A stretch of 64,000 nucleotides of DNA. Source: Sporosarcina luteola. Its GTDB lineage: Bacteria; Bacillota; Bacilli; Bacillales_A; Planococcaceae. How positions within the stretch are numbered: the stretch's first letter is position 1; each line of letters opens with the position of its first letter. A program made the position numbers and the translations under genes. Location of the stretch: assembly GCF_023715585.1 (NCBI RefSeq), contig NZ_JAMBOK010000001.1, forward strand, positions 992,001 through 1,056,000. Direction: 5' to 3'. Under the pieces are notes generated by a model. The model worked only from the letters and a program-made list of their open reading frames with translations, made no database searches and had not been told where the DNA came from. This document shows positions 54,331-62,863 of this stretch, in pieces.

Positions 54331-55314
54331 TCACAATATTTCTTTGCGAAGCTGTCCTGCACTCTTCGGAGAAAGCAGTCCTGGGGCGACGTCAAACACG
54401 GTTTTTGCGCCTATATCCCCTTTTTCATTCAACCTGTAAGCCGCCCTCGCATAAGCGACGAGTACGCTGGATGTGAATTCAGGATTGCTGTCCAATTTTA
54501 ATGAAAACTCCATAACCTGATTGTTCGCAGCGCCGGTTTTCCCGCTGCGGATGACAAAACCGCCGTGAGGCATTGCGCTATGGTCTTCTTTCAATTGCTG
54601 CTCAGTAATGAAATGGACTGTCGTATCATAATCTGTAAAGTAATTGGGCATCGTCACGATCGCTTGCTCCACCTCGGCTGCGTCGGCACCTTCTTCCAAT
54701 ACAACATAGCATTCACGTGTATGCTTGTCGCGCGTCGTCAGTTCGGGCTGTGATCCGTTGCGCACCTGTTCGACTGCCGATTCAACAGGAATCGTATATT
54801 GAACTGCCCCTTTGACCCCCTCGATCCTCCTGACAGCATCCGAATGTCCTTGGCTCAACCCTTTCCCCCAGAATGTATAGGTTGCACCCTCAGGAAGAAT
54901 CGATTCTCCGTAAAGTCTGTTGATAGAAAATAGTCCTGGATCCCATCCTACGGAAATGATAGCCGTTTTACCATTCGGTCTAGCGGATTCATCTACCGCT
55001 TCAAAGTATTCGGGAATTTTTGCATGTGTATCAAAGCTATCGACCGTATTGAACAGCTTCGAAAGCGCAGGTCCTTGTTCAGGAAGATCATCTTTCGAAC
55101 CCCCACATAAGATCAGTACGTCAATATCATCCACATATTCTTCGATTTCATTCAAACGCAAAACAGGTGCTCCGCTATTCACTTTCAAATTTCCCGGTTC
55201 TCTACGGGTGAATACGCCGACGAGCTCAAGATCATCGCTTTGAGCAATTGCCGACTCGACCCCTTTGCCCAAATTTCCGTATCCGGCGATGCCAATTCTG
55301 ATTTTCGTGTCCAC
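54331..55314 (-). CDS. ddh: meso-Diaminopimelate dehydrogenase
   Basis: The roughly 327-residue NADP enzyme makes meso-DAP directly from tetrahydrodipicolinate. It opens IRIGIAGYGNLGKGVESAIA and has the blocks TRREPGNLKV, DVLILCGGSKDDLPEQGPAL, DSFDTHAKIPEYFEAVDE, SVGWDPGLFSINRLYGE and GKGLSQGHSDAVRRIEGVKG. The GTG at 55314 has AGAGGG nine bases upstream; an ATG three codons earlier is too close to that site. This route occurs in Sporosarcina and Lysinibacillus relatives but not in B. subtilis. Confidence 0.94.
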   Translation of the reverse strand: MDTKIRIGIAGYGNLGKGVESAIAQSDDLELVGVFTRREPGNLKVNSGAPVLRLNEIEEYVDDIDVLILCGGSKDDLPEQGPALSKLFNTVDSFDTHAKIPEYFEAVDESARPNGKTAIISVGWDPGLFSINRLYGESILPEGATYTFWGKGLSQGHSDAVRRIEGVKGAVQYTIPVESAVEQVRNGSQPELTTRDKHTRECYVVLEEGADAAEVEQAIVTMPNYFTDYDTTVHFITEQQLKEDHSAMPHGGFVIRSGKTGAANNQVMEFSLKLDSNPEFTSSVLVAYARAAYRLNEKGDIGAKTVFDVAPGLLSPKSAGQLRKEIL

Positions 55315-55468
55315 TATGACCATCCCTCTCTTTGCAAGTATTCTCTCATTTTATCGTTTCGCCACAATTTTGGCTAATTATTCTTTTGTTCACAAGCTGT
55401 CCTTTTGCCTATTCCGGCATCCATGGTAAAGTAGAATCTGAGTCAATTTTATGAAATGAGGATTCCAG

Positions 55469-56629
55469 ATGCGTGCTTTCGTTTATATAATCGTCTTTTT
55501 TTCCTTCTTTGATTTATTTTCACAACTGCCTATCATGAGCCCTTTTGCTTTGTCCTTAGGCGCTTCATCATTCATGACGGGTTTGGCTGTCGGAATGTAT
55601 TCATTTTCTAATACAATCGGGAATGTCATTTCCGGATTTATGACAGACCGAAGAGGACCGTTCGTCATTCTGCTTATTGGATTATTTGCATCGGGTATTT
55701 CCCTGCTTCTTTATTCCTTCGTAATAGGACCAGGTTCCCTTCTCGGGATTCGCTTCGTCCATGGCTTCATGGAAGGGCTAATCGTTCCTGCCGCCTTTAC
55801 ATTCCTCGCCAATCGTGCCGAAGAGTCAAAACGAGGCCGAAGTGTAGCCATTTCAGGCGCCTTTGTAGGAATGGCGGCAATCATCGGTCCTGCCTACAGC
55901 GGCATTGTCGCTTCAAAAACGGGTGCTCCATTCATTATGACAGTTAACGGCGTCATTATGTTCATCCTTGCGATCGCTGCATTTTTTGTTCTGCGATCTG
56001 TTTCATTTAAAAAAAAGCAAAGGACAAAAGAAGAAGCAAAGCATTTCAGAGTCCGGTATTTGTTCAAGCATCCCGGCATGGTCCGTGCTTTCGCAGGCGC
56101 GTTTTTCCTTATGTTTTCACAAGGTGTGTTGGCTTTAGTCTTGCCATTGAAAGTCGAGGCGCTCGGATTTGATACAAAAGCGACGGGCATGCTGCTCAGC
56201 ACGTTCGGCGTCGTCGCCATCCTGATATTCCTGCTGCCGATCAACCGTATTTTCGATAAAGTGCGTCCGATGCTCACATTGGCTTTCGGCATCTCGATGA
56301 TGGGGGTAAGCATGATTTTCCTTAGTCAAGTTTCGGAATTGCAGCTCCTGTATTTGGCAATGGCATTGTACGGAATAGGTTTTGCATTTCTATTCCCTTC
56401 CATTAATTCTTTGCTCATCGATTCTTCATCACCGGAATTCCGTGGGAAGGCTTACGGCTATTTCTACGCATTCTTTTCCATCGGGGTCGTCGCAGGCTCA
56501 AGTCTCATCGGCTATTTGGATTTGACATTCAAGGGCGGGTTCATGCTCACTGGCATCATCCTAGTATGCGTCGCCGTTTATACGATCCTCGGAATGAAAA
56601 AGAGTCTGCTATTGACAGAGGAGCCTTGA
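55469..56629 (+). CDS. Major facilitator superfamily transporter
   Basis: The 386-residue protein has twelve hydrophobic segments and the MFS loop motif GFMTDRRGPFVILL between helices 2 and 3. GIRFVHGFMEGLIVPAAFTF resembles drug exporters of the DHA1 group. The ATG follows GAGG by seven bases. No neighbouring regulator is seen, so the substrate is unknown. It is followed by the preQ1-riboswitch leader. Confidence 0.87.
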   Translation: MRAFVYIIVFFSFFDLFSQLPIMSPFALSLGASSFMTGLAVGMYSFSNTIGNVISGFMTDRRGPFVILLIGLFASGISLLLYSFVIGPGSLLGIRFVHGFMEGLIVPAAFTFLANRAEESKRGRSVAISGAFVGMAAIIGPAYSGIVASKTGAPFIMTVNGVIMFILAIAAFFVLRSVSFKKKQRTKEEAKHFRVRYLFKHPGMVRAFAGAFFLMFSQGVLALVLPLKVEALGFDTKATGMLLSTFGVVAILIFLLPINRIFDKVRPMLTLAFGISMMGVSMIFLSQVSELQLLYLAMALYGIGFAFLFPSINSLLIDSSSPEFRGKAYGYFYAFFSIGVVAGSSLIGYLDLTFKGGFMLTGIILVCVAVYTILGMKKSLLLTEEP

Positions 56630-56669
56630 TAGGTTAAAGTCTTACACGAAATGAATAACCCTGTTCGGG

Positions 56670-56750
56670 AGAGGTTCATAGCGACCCTCTATAAAAAACT
56701 ATGGATGACGGAATTTTCGCCATGTCCATTTACGCGACATGGCTTTTTTT
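56670..56750 (+). promoter_or_regulatory. PreQ1-I riboswitch with terminator
   Basis: AGAGGTTCATAGCGACCCTC and TATAAAAAACTA match the class I preQ1 aptamer (short stem and A-rich tail, 56670-56701). A terminator hairpin GCCATGTC/GACATGGC followed by TTTTTTT (56719-56750) lies just downstream. PreQ1 binding should shut off queF and the transporter gene. Confidence 0.94.
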
Positions 56751-56798
56751 GTTCTCTATGGCCCCTCCCTGACAACTATAATCATGGAGGTTTTTTAA

Positions 56799-57296
56799 TT
56801 GGCTGGAAGAGATGAAAACACATTAACGGATTTAACTTTGCTAGGGAATCAAAATACAAGATACGCCTATGAGTATGACCCTACCATTTTGGAATCCGTC
56901 GATAATATGCATACGGAACGGGATTTCTTCGTCAAATTCAACTGCCCCGAATTCACATCACTTTGTCCGATGACAGGACAGCCGGACTTCGCAACCATGT
57001 ATATCAGTTTCGTGCCGGATAAAAAATTAGTCGAAAGTAAATCTTTGAAATTGTATTTGTTCAGTTTCCGAAATCACGGAGACTTCCACGAGGACTGCGT
57101 CAACATCATCATGAATGATCTGATTAAGCTGATTGACCCACGCTATATTGAAGTATGGGGCAAGTTCACTCCGCGTGGCGGACTTTCCATCGATCCTTAT
57201 TGCAATTACGGAAAGCCAGGTACGAAATACGAAAAAATGGCGGAACATCGAATGATGAACCATGACATGTATCCCGAAAAGATCGATAACCGTTGA
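56799..57296 (+). CDS. queF: NADPH-dependent 7-cyano-7-deazaguanine (preQ0) reductase
   Basis: The 165-residue enzyme reduces preQ0 to preQ1 in queuosine synthesis. The catalytic Cys56 and Asp63 lie in [20 protein letters not shown], the NADPH-binding signature is [20 protein letters not shown], and [20 protein letters not shown] is typical. A TTG start has GGAGG eight bases upstream. It is followed after 15 bases by the precursor transporter gene. Confidence 0.96.
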   Translation: MAGRDENTLTDLTLLGNQNTRYAYEYDPTILESVDNMHTERDFFVKFNCPEFTSLCPMTGQPDFATMYISFVPDKKLVESKSLKLYLFSFRNHGDFHEDCVNIIMNDLIKLIDPRYIEVWGKFTPRGGLSIDPYCNYGKPGTKYEKMAEHRMMNHDMYPEKIDNR

Positions 57297-57311
57297 GGGG
57301 GAAACAATGAA

Positions 57312-57953
57312 ATGCGTTATTATTTAAGCGGGATTTTTGTCGGCCTGTTAATTTTATCGAATATCGTGGCGGTCAAATTGATGAGCATCGGCGATTGGAT
57401 CGTAATACCGGCAGCTGCCATCATCTATGTTTGCACGTATCCGATATTGGATGTTTTGACGGAGGCCTATGGAAAAGACGCTGCAAGGAAGACGGTTCAG
57501 ACTGGCTTCATCGCACAGCTTTTAGCAATCGCCTTTATTTGGATCGCAATTCACTTGCCGGCAGCCTCTTTCTATGAACATCAGGAAGCTTTTGAAACGA
57601 TTTTCAAAGCGGGCTTCCGCGTGACAATCGCAAGCTTAGTTGCGTACCTGATCAGTCAGAACCTGGATGTCACCATTTTCGATAGATTGAAAAGAAAGCA
57701 TGGCACGAAAAAGTTATGGGTTCGGAACAATGTGTCTACGATGGCGAGCCAACTCGTCGACACGACGATCTTCATTACAATCGCTTTTGCAGGAACGATG
57801 CCGATAGGTGCTTTGTTAGGAATGATCGCAAGCCAATACGTTTTCAAATTCATCATCGCCGTTTTGGATACGCCGATCGTCTATCTGCTAGTGTCTGTAT
57901 GCAGGAAAAAGGAACCTGAAATTACCGGCCAAGCGATTTCAGTGCAAAACTGA
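57312..57953 (+). CDS. Queuosine precursor transporter, YhhQ/VUT family
   Basis: The 213-residue protein has six or so membrane helices and the family blocks LLILSNIVAVKLMSIGDWIV, YPILDVLTEAYGKDAARKTV and WVRNNVSTMASQLVDTTIF. YhhQ proteins take up preQ0 or preQ1. Its coupling to queF and the preQ1 switch supports that role. The ATG at 57312 is in the frame of the family; an earlier overlapping ATG is out of frame. Confidence 0.9.
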   Translation: MRYYLSGIFVGLLILSNIVAVKLMSIGDWIVIPAAAIIYVCTYPILDVLTEAYGKDAARKTVQTGFIAQLLAIAFIWIAIHLPAASFYEHQEAFETIFKAGFRVTIASLVAYLISQNLDVTIFDRLKRKHGTKKLWVRNNVSTMASQLVDTTIFITIAFAGTMPIGALLGMIASQYVFKFIIAVLDTPIVYLLVSVCRKKEPEITGQAISVQN

Positions 57954-58033
57954 TTTTAAAGCATGTGTTAATGAAAACTTACCATGGAGTATTGAGAACT
58001 TCATGGCCATAAGTTTCCAATTGAAATGCATAA

Positions 58034-58077
58034 AAAACAGGTGAAGGAGATCATTACTGCGATCCTTCACCTGTTTT
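58034..58077. terminator. Shared terminator of the que genes and recQ
   Basis: AAAACAGGTGAAGGA pairs with TCCTTCACCTGTTTT, T-rich on both exits. Confidence 0.85.
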
Positions 58078-58094
58078 GCATTTATTCAACTCAT

Positions 58095-59864
58095 TTAAGT
58101 AGAAAAAGCTTTGATTTCTTCCATGAATGCCTCACCGTACCGCTCGAGCTTCGCCGCCCCGACGCCGTTCACTTCAAGAAATTCTTCTTCCGTAACCGGC
58201 ATTTTTGCCGCCATGTCCCGCAATGACTTATCCGAAAAGACGACGAATGGAGGGACTTCTGCCTCTTGGGCCAGCTTCATGCGAAGGGCTCTCAGCTGGT
58301 TGAATAAAGGATCGTCTTTTGCAATCTGCTTCGTTTCGACGGTACCTTTTCTAAACACCTTTATTTTACCAGTCAATACATCCTTGCCTTGTTCAGTAAC
58401 ATAGATGATTGGGAACTGACCGTTTTCCACGCCCAGATAGTTCTCAGAAATGATGAATTCGATAAAATCGGAAATGTCTTTCGCATTCCGTTCTTTCATC
58501 AGACCATATGTCGTCAATTTATCAAACCCGAACTCCAACACTTTTTTATTCCGTGAACCCGTAAGAACTTGCGCAATCATCGTTTTGCCGAATCGCTGCC
58601 CCATTCGTATGACGCAGGACAGCACTTTCTGCACATCTACCGTCACTTCAAAGCTCTCACGGGTGTCTGTACAGTTTGCGCAACGGCCGCAATCCTGTAC
58701 ATCCGTCTCCCCAAAATATGAAATGATGAACTTTTGAAGACATGATTCGGTATGGCAGTAGTCGATCATCGACTGCAGCTTCTCAAGCTCTGCGGGAATC
58801 CGATTTTGATCCTGCGATTGGTCAATGAGGAACCGTTGGGTGATGACGTCCTGCGAAGAGAATAAAACGGTGCACTCACTATCCAGTCCATCCCTTCCTG
58901 CACGGCCTGCTTCCTGATAATAACTTTCCATGTTTTTCGGCATCTGATAATGGATTACGTAACGGATGTTGCTTTTATCGATTCCCATCCCAAATGCATT
59001 CGTTGCAACCATGATCGTTGCCTCATCCATGAGGAACCGGTCCTGTTCCGCTTGCCGGACAACATCCGAGAGTCCTGCGTGATATTTCGCAACAGGGACT
59101 CCGCTTCGTTCTAGTGTGGCATGAATCTGGTCAACCGCTTTACGTGTGGCGGCATAAATGATGCCTGCCTCACCATCATTCTTTTTAACATAATCCTTGA
59201 CGAACTTGTCCCTGTCCTGTCCTTTTATGACAGAAAAGGTGAGATTACTTCTCTCAAAGCCAGTCATGACTGTGTTTTCATGTTCGATATGCAATTGGCC
59301 GCAAATATCTTCCCGGACAGCAGGCGTTGCAGTTGCGGTCAAAGCTAAAACGACTGGTTTCCGTTCGAAGGAAGATATGACTTTGCTCAACATCCGGTAA
59401 CTCGGCCTGAAATCATGTCCCCATTGTGAGATACAGTGTGCCTCGTCGATGGCAATCATCGGGATATCCATTTTACTGATCTGCTGAATGAATGAAGGGG
59501 ATTCAAATCGCTCAGGAGCTACATAGAGCAGACGATACATTCCTTCTAGTGCATTTTCAACCGTCCCGAAGTATTCTTCCGTCGATAACGTACTATTGAT
59601 GTACGCTGCTGGTATATCGATCTGATGCAAGGCGTCCACTTGGTCTTTCATCAATGAGATTAGTGGGGATACGACAAGTACTGTGCCTTCCATGACAAGC
59701 GCAGGAACTTGATAGCAGATGGATTTACCGCCACCGGTGGGCATGACGCAAAGTGTATCTTTTCCATCAAGCACATTTCGGATAGCTTTTTCTTGTCCCG
59801 TGCGGAAGGAAGAAAATCCGAAATAGGTAGATAAGACGGAGTTAATTTTTTCGATCGGACTCAC
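58095..59864 (-). CDS. recQ: ATP-dependent DNA helicase RecQ
   Basis: The 589-residue helicase has motif 0 FGFSSFRTGQEKAI, Walker A MPTGGGKSICYQVPAL, motif II IDEAHCISQWGHDFRPSYRM, motif VI QEAGRAGRDGLDSEC, a zinc-binding RQC part (CHTESCLQKFIISYFG, CGRCANCTD) and a C-terminal HRDC domain. It unwinds DNA in recombination and repair. The GTG at 59864 is the first possible start (stops lie just upstream), though its ribosome site is weak. Confidence 0.94.
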   Translation of the reverse strand: MSPIEKINSVLSTYFGFSSFRTGQEKAIRNVLDGKDTLCVMPTGGGKSICYQVPALVMEGTVLVVSPLISLMKDQVDALHQIDIPAAYINSTLSTEEYFGTVENALEGMYRLLYVAPERFESPSFIQQISKMDIPMIAIDEAHCISQWGHDFRPSYRMLSKVISSFERKPVVLALTATATPAVREDICGQLHIEHENTVMTGFERSNLTFSVIKGQDRDKFVKDYVKKNDGEAGIIYAATRKAVDQIHATLERSGVPVAKYHAGLSDVVRQAEQDRFLMDEATIMVATNAFGMGIDKSNIRYVIHYQMPKNMESYYQEAGRAGRDGLDSECTVLFSSQDVITQRFLIDQSQDQNRIPAELEKLQSMIDYCHTESCLQKFIISYFGETDVQDCGRCANCTDTRESFEVTVDVQKVLSCVIRMGQRFGKTMIAQVLTGSRNKKVLEFGFDKLTTYGLMKERNAKDISDFIEFIISENYLGVENGQFPIIYVTEQGKDVLTGKIKVFRKGTVETKQIAKDDPLFNQLRALRMKLAQEAEVPPFVVFSDKSLRDMAAKMPVTEEEFLEVNGVGAAKLERYGEAFMEEIKAFST

Positions 59865-59883
59865 CTCTCATTATCAATCAAAG

Positions 59884-59908
59884 AAAAAAGCACCCATTTT
59901 CGGCGCTT
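59884..59908 (-). terminator. Terminator-like hairpin before recQ
   Basis: AAGCGCC pairs with GGGTGCTT (one G-U), followed by TTTTTTCTTTG on the minus strand, ten bases past the stop of a 31-codon frame. Confidence 0.65.
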
Positions 59909-59917
59909 TCACCTTTC

Positions 59918-60013
59918 TTACTTCTGGAACAACCGCTCTTCATCGCGGCTATGTATTTCATTGACTACGAACCGTGCATAAAACTTCTGTAAACTGTCAA
60001 GCTGAGTTTCCAT
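59918..60013 (-). CDS. Possible 31-residue peptide or gene fragment
   Basis: The frame METQLDSLQKFYARFVVNEI, ending DEERLFQK, is immediately followed by a terminator, which suggests a real 3' end. No ribosome site precedes the ATG, and the sequence upstream changes into the repeat at 60093-60302, so it may be the tail of a gene cut by that repeat. Confidence 0.35.
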   Translation of the reverse strand: METQLDSLQKFYARFVVNEIHSRDEERLFQK

Positions 60014-60092
60014 TATGCATTAGATGCTTTCTTATAGAATAACAGACATTCGTACAAGTCACCAATTGAAATACATTTATATATGTCCCAAC

Positions 60093-60302
60093 TGGATTTC
60101 CGCTTCAGGCGGTCGCTTTCCGGGGGGCGGGCGGTGAGCCAATCACCAGCGAAGGGTTCGATTTGCCGTATTTCTGCGCTTTTTGCAGAAATTAAGGCAG
60201 CCTTCATCCTGCTCGCAACGCTTCGCTTGTGCTCGCAAACGCCGTTCTTCGTAACGGCGTTCGCTGATCCCCCCAGGAGTCGCCGCCTTCCGCTACAATC
60301 CA
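60093..60302 (-). repeat. GC-rich dispersed repeat, copy 1 (with nested element)
   Basis: On the minus strand it reads GTAGCGGAAGGCGGCGACTC, then a GGCGTT/AACGCC hairpin and a GC-rich end CCTGAAGCGGAAATCC. The ends match those of 62382-62508 in the opposite orientation. A 63-base sequence also found at 62773-62837 lies inside (60137-60199). No coding capacity is evident between 60014 and 60438. Confidence 0.7.
60137..60199. repeat. Small palindromic repeat, copy 1
   Basis: AGCCAATCACCAGCGAAG, then GGTTCGATTTGCCGTATTTC and TGCAGAAATTAAGGCA: nearly the same sequence recurs at 62773-62837. ATTTCTGC pairs with GCAGAAAT as a hairpin. Confidence 0.75.
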
Positions 60303-60438
60303 GAATATATACTACTCGTTTGCCTATTTACTTACAGAATTGTTTAAATGTGATTTCAGTTTTCCCAATGCGTTATGTCCCTTCTTACATGAGTAAGGAA
60401 TTTTCACTTCATTCACCCATGAAATTTCCCTCTGTACT

Positions 60439-61698
60439 TTATTGCAATGGAATAGTCAGCTCGATATTTTCTCCAAACGGATTGAAGTAATAGCTGAAAT
60501 ATATTTTTGCTTTGCCTTCATATTCTTCAAATTGCGCCGTTTCAATTACGTACTCATCATCTCGTGAAATTGTGTAACCTTTAAATTCTAACGGCGTTCC
60601 ATCTTCTTTCACACCATCAAATAGCCTTAAGAGACTACCTCCATTATCCCATTTCTTTACAGCAACTGATACATGATTCGACGTTACGGAAATGTCCCAA
60701 TCAAAATAACCAGGCTTCGTGAGTACTTCTTTTGTGCCAAAATCAACTTCTATAAAATCCTCGCCCTTTGGAACAGCTTGAACAGCACCTATGTTAATCG
60801 TAAGTGAATCTGACTCATGAAAGTAATTGCTTTGCACATAGAGCGTAACTTTTCCGTCGCGAATATCTCCCTGCTTAGCAATGCCATTTATAATACCACC
60901 TCTTCGCTCACCACTATCTGTTATGACTGAAATATTATCAAACGCTAATAGTTGCATTGTATTCGCTTCCTCTATTTCAATGTCTATAGCCGTTTTTAAT
61001 GGCGTACGGCGAATTTGTGTAATCGTAAATTTTTGACCATCAATATCTACAGTACGATTTGCAGCAATAACTTTTTCCTTTGCCATTTCATTTTGTAGTG
61101 TAAAAGGGATCTCTATTTCAATATTCCCCTTATCTACATCATGAAAGTGGAAAACGGCTCTAAAATCTTTCGAAGCATAAGCGATTGGCTCTGAAAAATT
61201 ATATTCTACATAAGAAGAAATGTGTTCTTGCTGACTTGTATTCATGACAAATGAACCTGGGCCTGGTAATTCATCATCTCCTTGGAACACTTGAACTTCA
61301 TTTAAATATAAATTCGTCATATCAAATAGAGCATCAGCGTCATAAAAAAGTACAAGACCCGAATGATCTGCAATTACGCCTTGCAATGTAAGCGATAGAC
61401 CATTTTTAGAATTGAGGACATTAACTTCTTCATAATAATCATTGTCTACTATATCTTTCATTCCGGCATCCAGTGAAACCGCAGAGACAAGTGCTTGAAA
61501 GCCAGGTATTTTTGCAACATAACTAGCAATCGTAGGAGAAACACGAATTGTAAATAGAATACTTACGCAAAGCAAAGTAACTATGGCAACTGATAAAATG
61601 CGCTTTTTTGTTCTTTTTTCCCGCTGAACTTTACGCAAAGCATCCATACGAATTTGTTGAAGCTTCTCTTTTGGAACGTCAATCGATAGTTTACTCAT
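60439..61698 (-). CDS. DUF4179 membrane protein, probable anti-sigma factor
   Basis: The 419-residue protein has a basic cytoplasmic N-terminus (KEKLQQIRMDALRKVQREKR), one membrane helix at about residues 33-52 (ILSVAIVTLLCVSILFTI) and a long outer domain with DUF4179 and DUF5643-like beta repeats (SLTLQGVIADHSGLVLFYDA). Such proteins pair with ECF sigma factors in Bacillales and hold them at the membrane. It overlaps the sigma gene by four bases. The signal is unknown. Confidence 0.83.
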   Translation of the reverse strand: MSKLSIDVPKEKLQQIRMDALRKVQREKRTKKRILSVAIVTLLCVSILFTIRVSPTIASYVAKIPGFQALVSAVSLDAGMKDIVDNDYYEEVNVLNSKNGLSLTLQGVIADHSGLVLFYDADALFDMTNLYLNEVQVFQGDDELPGPGSFVMNTSQQEHISSYVEYNFSEPIAYASKDFRAVFHFHDVDKGNIEIEIPFTLQNEMAKEKVIAANRTVDIDGQKFTITQIRRTPLKTAIDIEIEEANTMQLLAFDNISVITDSGERRGGIINGIAKQGDIRDGKVTLYVQSNYFHESDSLTINIGAVQAVPKGEDFIEVDFGTKEVLTKPGYFDWDISVTSNHVSVAVKKWDNGGSLLRLFDGVKEDGTPLEFKGYTISRDDEYVIETAQFEEYEGKAKIYFSYYFNPFGENIELTIPLQ

Positions 61699-62195
61699 AG
61701 CCAGTCCTCCTTTGCTCCAGCAGAATTTCTAAGCTTCTTTAATATGTGGTGAAGCTTAGACTTTACGGTACCCTCAGGAATTTGGTTTAGCTCAGCAATT
61801 TCTTTGTTTTTTAGTTGCTGAAAATATTTCATATAGACGAGTTGCTGCTCCGACAAAGATAATTGTTCCAGCAGTCGTTCAAAATCAGAATAGATAACCC
61901 ATCCAGATAAGTGATGTTCCTTAATTGGAACGGTTGGTCGTCGTTTTCTTAAATGGTCTTTACAACAATTGATTAAAACGCGAACGAGCCATGTTCTGGC
62001 ATATTCTTTCTGTTTAACGGTATGCATTTTTTTTAGTGCCTTGTACGTAAGATCCTGCATGACATCTAACGTGTCTTGATCATTTTTCATGTATGTAAAA
62101 GCCATGCGATATAAAATCTCTTCGTCCATTTCAATCAGTGAGAGTATCGCTTGATGATCCCCAAGAATTGCCCGCTGCACGATTTCAGCTTCCAT
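61695..62195 (-). CDS. ECF-type RNA polymerase sigma factor
   Basis: The 166-residue sigma factor has region 2 (ILYRMAFTYMKNDQDTLDVM, TWLVRVLINCCKDHLRKRR) and region 4 (LSLSEQQLVYMKYFQQLKNK, IPEGTVKSKLHHILKKLR). It probably directs its own operon from TGAAC-N17-CGTCTAA at 62217-62245. AGGAGG touches the ATG, so AAGGGGG eight bases upstream may be the functional ribosome site. Confidence 0.9.
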   Translation of the reverse strand: MEAEIVQRAILGDHQAILSLIEMDEEILYRMAFTYMKNDQDTLDVMQDLTYKALKKMHTVKQKEYARTWLVRVLINCCKDHLRKRRPTVPIKEHHLSGWVIYSDFERLLEQLSLSEQQLVYMKYFQQLKNKEIAELNQIPEGTVKSKLHHILKKLRNSAGAKEDWL

Positions 62196-62216
62196 CCTCC
62201 TCGCCCCCTTCCTTCA

Positions 62217-62245
62217 TTAGACGCAACGTTTCTTAATTTCGTTCA
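62217..62245 (-). promoter_or_regulatory. Putative autoregulated ECF promoter
   Basis: TGAAC (62241-62245) and CGTCTAA (62217-62223) are separated by 17 bases on the minus strand, like the AAC/CGT pattern of Bacillus ECF promoters, 22 bases before the sigma start. Confidence 0.65.
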
Positions 62246-62381
62246 AAAAAGTCATCATTATTTAGAAAATCATTATATGCATTACGATTATTTCAACTTA
62301 AACGACTGCTTATGCGGTATTTTTTTGCATTATTTTACAATCAATTACTTTTCCGGTTTTAAGTAATTATTAGGAGACACC

Positions 62382-62508
62382 GTTGATTGAAGCGGAGGGC
62401 GGCGACTCCGGCGGGAACAGCGCGAGCTGAAGACCCTGGACTGAGCGAAGCGAGGGAAGCGACTGAAGCCGTGCCCGCGGAACGCGTCTGCCTGCAGCGG
62501 AAATCAAC
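62382..62508 (+). repeat. GC-rich dispersed repeat, copy 2
   Basis: It runs from GTTGATTGAAGCGGAGGGCG to CTGCAGCGGAAATCAAC, with terminal GTTGATT/AATCAAC inverted repeats and a GGCGGCGACTCC block shared with 60093-60302. Inside are short GAGC/GCGA palindromes. No open frame of merit. It lies between the ECF operon and pssA. Confidence 0.7.
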
Positions 62509-62539
62509 ATTTCTAAGTATATTAATTCTGCACGAAATG

Positions 62540-62589
62540 AAAAAAGACTGTAGACAAACACCATAACTTTTGGAGTTTATCTACAGTCT
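62540..62589 (-). terminator. Terminator downstream of pssA
   Basis: AGACTGTAGATAAAC pairs with GTTTGTCTACAGTCT (one bulge), followed by TTTTTTC on the minus strand. Confidence 0.8.
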
Positions 62590-62704
62590 GAGCCGTCCTC
62601 AGAATGGAAAACGATTTCAAGCCTGCACACATTATTCAATTGAAATCGAAATGATACCAAAAGTATGCCAGTGTGCTTGCAAACCGCATCATTTCTACAT
62701 AAAC

Positions 62705-62780
62705 GGAGGCGAGAGGATTTGAACCCCCGCGGCGCGTGAACGCCCTAGCTGATTTCGAGTCAGCCCCCTTCAGCCAATCG
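62705..62780 (-). pseudogene. 5'-truncated tRNA-Ser (CGA)
   Basis: The minus strand carries the anticodon arm GCTGA-CTCGAAA-TCAGC (anticodon CGA), a long variable arm GGGCGTTCACGCGCC, the T arm GGGGGTTCAAATCC and the 3' acceptor strand CGCCTCC. The matching 5' acceptor strand (GGAGGCG) and most of the D arm are missing: upstream of GGCTGAAGG the sequence is the small repeat seen at 60137-60199. It is therefore a broken tRNA gene. Confidence 0.8.
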
Positions 62781-62837
62781 AACCAAGAAGAGTTCGATTT
62801 GCCGTATTTCTGCGTCTTTTTGCAGAAATTAAGGCAT
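62773..62837. repeat. Small palindromic repeat, copy 2
   Basis: AGCCAATCGAACCAAGAAG, then AGTTCGATTTGCCGTATTTC and TTTGCAGAAATTAAGGCA closely match 60137-60199. It replaces the 5' part of the tRNA-Ser. Confidence 0.75.
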
Positions 62838-62863
62838 CTCTCTTAAACACTTATCAAAGTAAG

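Noticed and set aside
60013..60207. 64-codon minus-strand frame
   Set aside because: It lies within the GC-rich repeat and its nested element and shows no ribosome site or protein-like pattern.
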